From NCBI RefSeq assembly GCF_038595065.1, contig NZ_CP152003.1:166001-230000 (forward strand): a DNA stretch of 64,000 bases, written 5' to 3'. The position numbers and the translations under genes were made by a program. Of this stretch, positions 57,904 through 64,000 are shown one piece after another. The notes under the pieces are model-generated. The model worked only from the letters and a program-made list of their open reading frames with translations, searched no databases and had not been told where the DNA came from. Every line of letters begins with the position of its first letter. The first letter of the stretch is position 1. Source of the stretch: Sutcliffiella sp. FSL R7-0096 (GTDB taxonomy: Bacteria > Bacillota > Bacilli > Bacillales > Bacillaceae_I).

Positions 57904-58224
57904 ATGCAAAAAAAATCTAGGAAAATGTTTCATAAAAACCTGTTTGGTGGAAAAAATAACTATAAAGTAACTTTCAGAGGTGAAGAAATGTTAGGGATGT
58001 TATTTAATAATAAAGAAGTAAAAGAAATGGAATACCTGCTCAAACGCGAACTTGAAGAGCTATTACATGACTTCGAGGATAAACGTATCGATAGAGTGGT
58101 GAAGCACGCCATGGAAGAACGCTATCAAATACTCTATAAAATGTTCACGCGTATCGCACCGCAGACAGAATGCATGAAATATATCCGATCCAAGGCCGTC
58201 TTCAGGGAAAGGGAATCCTTATAG
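57904..58224 (+). CDS. Conserved Bacillaceae protein of unknown function
   Basis: A 106-residue basic/acidic helical protein from ATG 57904 (CAGGAGGACAAATCTT). EVKEMEYLLKRELEELLHDF and RRVVKHAMEERYQILYKMF-like stretches suggest a helical bundle. It stands between pdaB and the rRNA operon and ends in a terminator. An internal ATG at 57988 is an alternative start. No function known to me. Confidence 0.75.
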   Translation: MQKKSRKMFHKNLFGGKNNYKVTFRGEEMLGMLFNNKEVKEMEYLLKRELEELLHDFEDKRIDRVVKHAMEERYQILYKMFTRIAPQTECMKYIRSKAVFRERESL

Positions 58225-58237
58225 ATCTTTAATACCA

Positions 58238-58258
58238 CCGCAGTCACTGCGGTTTTTT
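58238..58258 (+). terminator. Rho-independent terminator
   Basis: CCGCAGT C ACTGCGG with T6, after the conserved small gene. Confidence 0.85.
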
Positions 58259-58312
58259 GTTTGCCCATTTTAACGGTTAAAAAAACAATTAAAAAATAAA
58301 TCCGAAAAACAG

Positions 58313-58342
58313 TTGACGCATAGAGAAAATGCATGGTATATT
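58313..58342 (+). promoter_or_regulatory. rRNA promoter P1
   Basis: TTGACG (58313-58318), 18-nt spacer, TATATT (58337-58342), upstream of the rRNA leader. Confidence 0.8.
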
Positions 58343-58398
58343 ATTATTCGTCGCTGGGAGATGAACAACAGCTTGCACGATAAAAATAAAAAAACATG

Positions 58399-58428
58399 TT
58401 GACAACAACTTGCTCGATATGTTAAATT
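58399..58428 (+). promoter_or_regulatory. rRNA promoter P2
   Basis: TTGACA (58399-58404) and TAAATT (58423-58428), 18 nt apart. A boxA-like TGATCTTTGAAAACT (58462-58476) follows in the leader for antitermination. Confidence 0.8.
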
Positions 58429-58574
58429 AGAAAAGTCGCCTCTGAGCGACAAAGCGATTGAAATGATCTTTGAAAACTAAACAAAACAACAGCGTCATAA
58501 CGTTAATCCTACGGGATTAACAAAATGATTTAAGTAACACAAGCTAGCAAATTTTGAGCAAAAGCTCAGACTCT

Positions 58575-63259
<4,685 letters not shown>

Positions 63260-63380
63260 ACAATGATGAAATAAGAGAACGATATGAATATCTTGATACG
63301 AACACATTATCTAGTTTTGAAGGAACAAGAAAGTTGAAAAACTTCTTGATTTTCTTTCTCAATTTTGTATAATATTATTT

Positions 63381-63498
63381 GTCTGGTAATGATGGCGAAG
63401 AGGTCACACCCGTTCCCATACCGAACACGGAAGTTAAGCTCTTCAGCGCCGATGGTAGTTGGGGGATCTCCCCCTGTGAGAGTAGGACGTTGCCAGGC
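63381..63498 (+). rRNA. rrf: 5S ribosomal RNA
   Basis: GTCTGGTAATGATGGCGAAG to GTAGGACGTTGCCAGGC, about 117 nt, with the conserved CCGAACACGGAAGTTAAGC. The ends may be off by one or two bases. Confidence 0.96.
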
Positions 63499-63507
63499 TA
63501 GTATTGT

Positions 63508-63582
63508 TCCACCATAGCTCAGCGGTAGAGCATTCGGCTGTTAACCGAAGGGTCGTAGGTTCGAATCCTACTGGTGGAGCCA
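63508..63582 (+). tRNA. tRNA-Asn (GTT)
   Basis: Cloverleaf with acceptor TCCACCA/TGGTGGA, anticodon loop CTGTTAA (GTT), T-loop GGTTCGAATCC, CCA encoded. Confidence 0.97.
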
Positions 63583-63583
63583 T

Positions 63584-63657
63584 GCTTCCATAGCTCAGTT
63601 AGGTAGAGCACTTCCATGGTAAGGAAGAGGTCACCGGTTCGAGCCCGGTTGGAAGCT
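63584..63657 (+). tRNA. tRNA-Thr (GGT)
   Basis: Acceptor GCTTCCA/TGGAAGC, anticodon loop ATGGTAA (GGT), T-loop GGTTCGAGCCC. The CCA end is not encoded, unlike its neighbours. Confidence 0.96.
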
Positions 63658-63672
63658 TATACAATAAAAATT

Positions 63673-63747
63673 GGCCCGTTGGTCAAGCGGTTAAGACACC
63701 GCCCTTTCACGGCGGTAACACGGGTTCGAATCCCGTACGGGTCACCA
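63673..63747 (+). tRNA. tRNA-Glu (TTC)
   Basis: Acceptor GGCCCGT/ACGGGTC, anticodon loop CTTTCAC (TTC), T-loop GGTTCGAATCC, CCA encoded. Confidence 0.97.
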
Positions 63748-63804
63748 TAGTTTTTTCGCGCAGCGAAAATAACTTTCCTTTTAAATAAATATATTTATTA
63801 CATT

Positions 63805-63880
63805 GGAGGATTAGCTCAGCTGGGAGAGCACCTGCCTTACAAGCAGGGGGTCGGCGGTTCGATCCCGTCATCCTCCACCA
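63805..63880 (+). tRNA. tRNA-Val (TAC)
   Basis: Acceptor GGAGGAT/ATCCTCC, anticodon loop CTTACAA (TAC), T-loop GGTTCGATCCC, CCA encoded. Confidence 0.97.
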
Positions 63881-63888
63881 TATCCCTT

Positions 63889-63972
63889 GGAGGGGTAGCG
63901 AAGTGGCTAAACGCGGCGGACTGTAAATCCGCTCCTTCGGGTTCGGCAGTTCGAATCTGCCCCCCTCCACCA
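63889..63972 (+). tRNA. tRNA-Tyr (GTA)
   Basis: 84 nt with a long variable arm (TCCTTCGGG region), acceptor GGAGGGG/CCCCTCC, anticodon loop CTGTAAA (GTA), CCA encoded. Confidence 0.97.
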
Positions 63973-64000
63973 TTCAACTTCGAAATGAAAATTCCGGAGT

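Noticed and set aside
63707-63973. 88-codon minus-strand frame over the tRNA genes with a VEGGRFELP-like sequence
   Set aside because: This is the well-known false protein predicted from antisense tRNA clusters.

Overview
The window comes from a Bacillaceae chromosome. It carries most of a temperate siphovirus prophage (left edge to about 48.5 kb), a short variable region (48.6-53 kb), the conserved sporulation/germination block ybaK-cwlD-salA-gerD-kbaA-pdaB (53.1-57.9 kb), and an rRNA operon with five tRNA genes (58.3-64 kb). The gene order around rpsI, cwlD, salA, gerD, kbaA and pdaB, the consensus Bacillus Shine-Dalgarno sites, frequent GTG/TTG starts and DinR/LexA-type SOS boxes all fit a Bacillus-like spore former. 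The 16S sequence looks closest to the Sutcliffiella / Bacillus cohnii-horikoshii type, but that is from memory only.

Prophage layout. At the far left, on the minus strand, lie the core of a group I intron, a lipoprotein (candidate superinfection exclusion) and a CI-type repressor. Divergent to these are a Cro-like regulator and four 17-bp operators. The early region follows: ORF6N/ORF6C antirepressor, a Rad50/SbcC-like ATPase, RecT, an MBL-fold nuclease candidate, a DnaD-like initiator, a DnaC-like loader, RusA, XtrA/YqaO, a C5 DNA methyltransferase, a dUTPase with a zinc insertion, small zinc proteins, an SOS-controlled YolD and a sigma-like late regulator. Late genes run from 20.3 to 39.8 kb in an A118/PBSX-like order: terminase, portal, minor capsid, a Tad1-like anti-defence gene, scaffold, capsid, connectors, tail tube with a probable +1 frameshift extension, chaperones, tape measure, Dit, and Tal with a probable AUU start. 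XhlA, a holin and an amidase endolysin give lysis.

The 42-48.5 kb stretch is the prophage accessory end. It holds a DUF6338 membrane protein with a convergent 50-aa gene, then a proteasome/HslV-like Ntn-hydrolase translationally coupled to a 56-aa protein (the best candidate for an undescribed system). Next is an SOS operon with tandem LexA boxes and a frameshifted first gene followed by a second YolD, then an XRE regulator, and last an FtsK / replication-relaxation / membrane protein trio. The prophage ends at a 3' fragment of rpsI (ribosomal protein S9). This is attR, so integration was into the rpsI 3' end. The integrase and attL must lie left of the window.

Beyond attR come a TetR-controlled MFS exporter, three consecutive secreted helical proteins of unknown function, two copies of a roughly 185-bp inverted-repeat element, and then the sporulation block. 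In that block gerD carries an apparent 1-nt frameshift near its 3' end. The rRNA operon has tandem promoters and is followed by tRNA-Asn, Thr, Glu, Val and Tyr.
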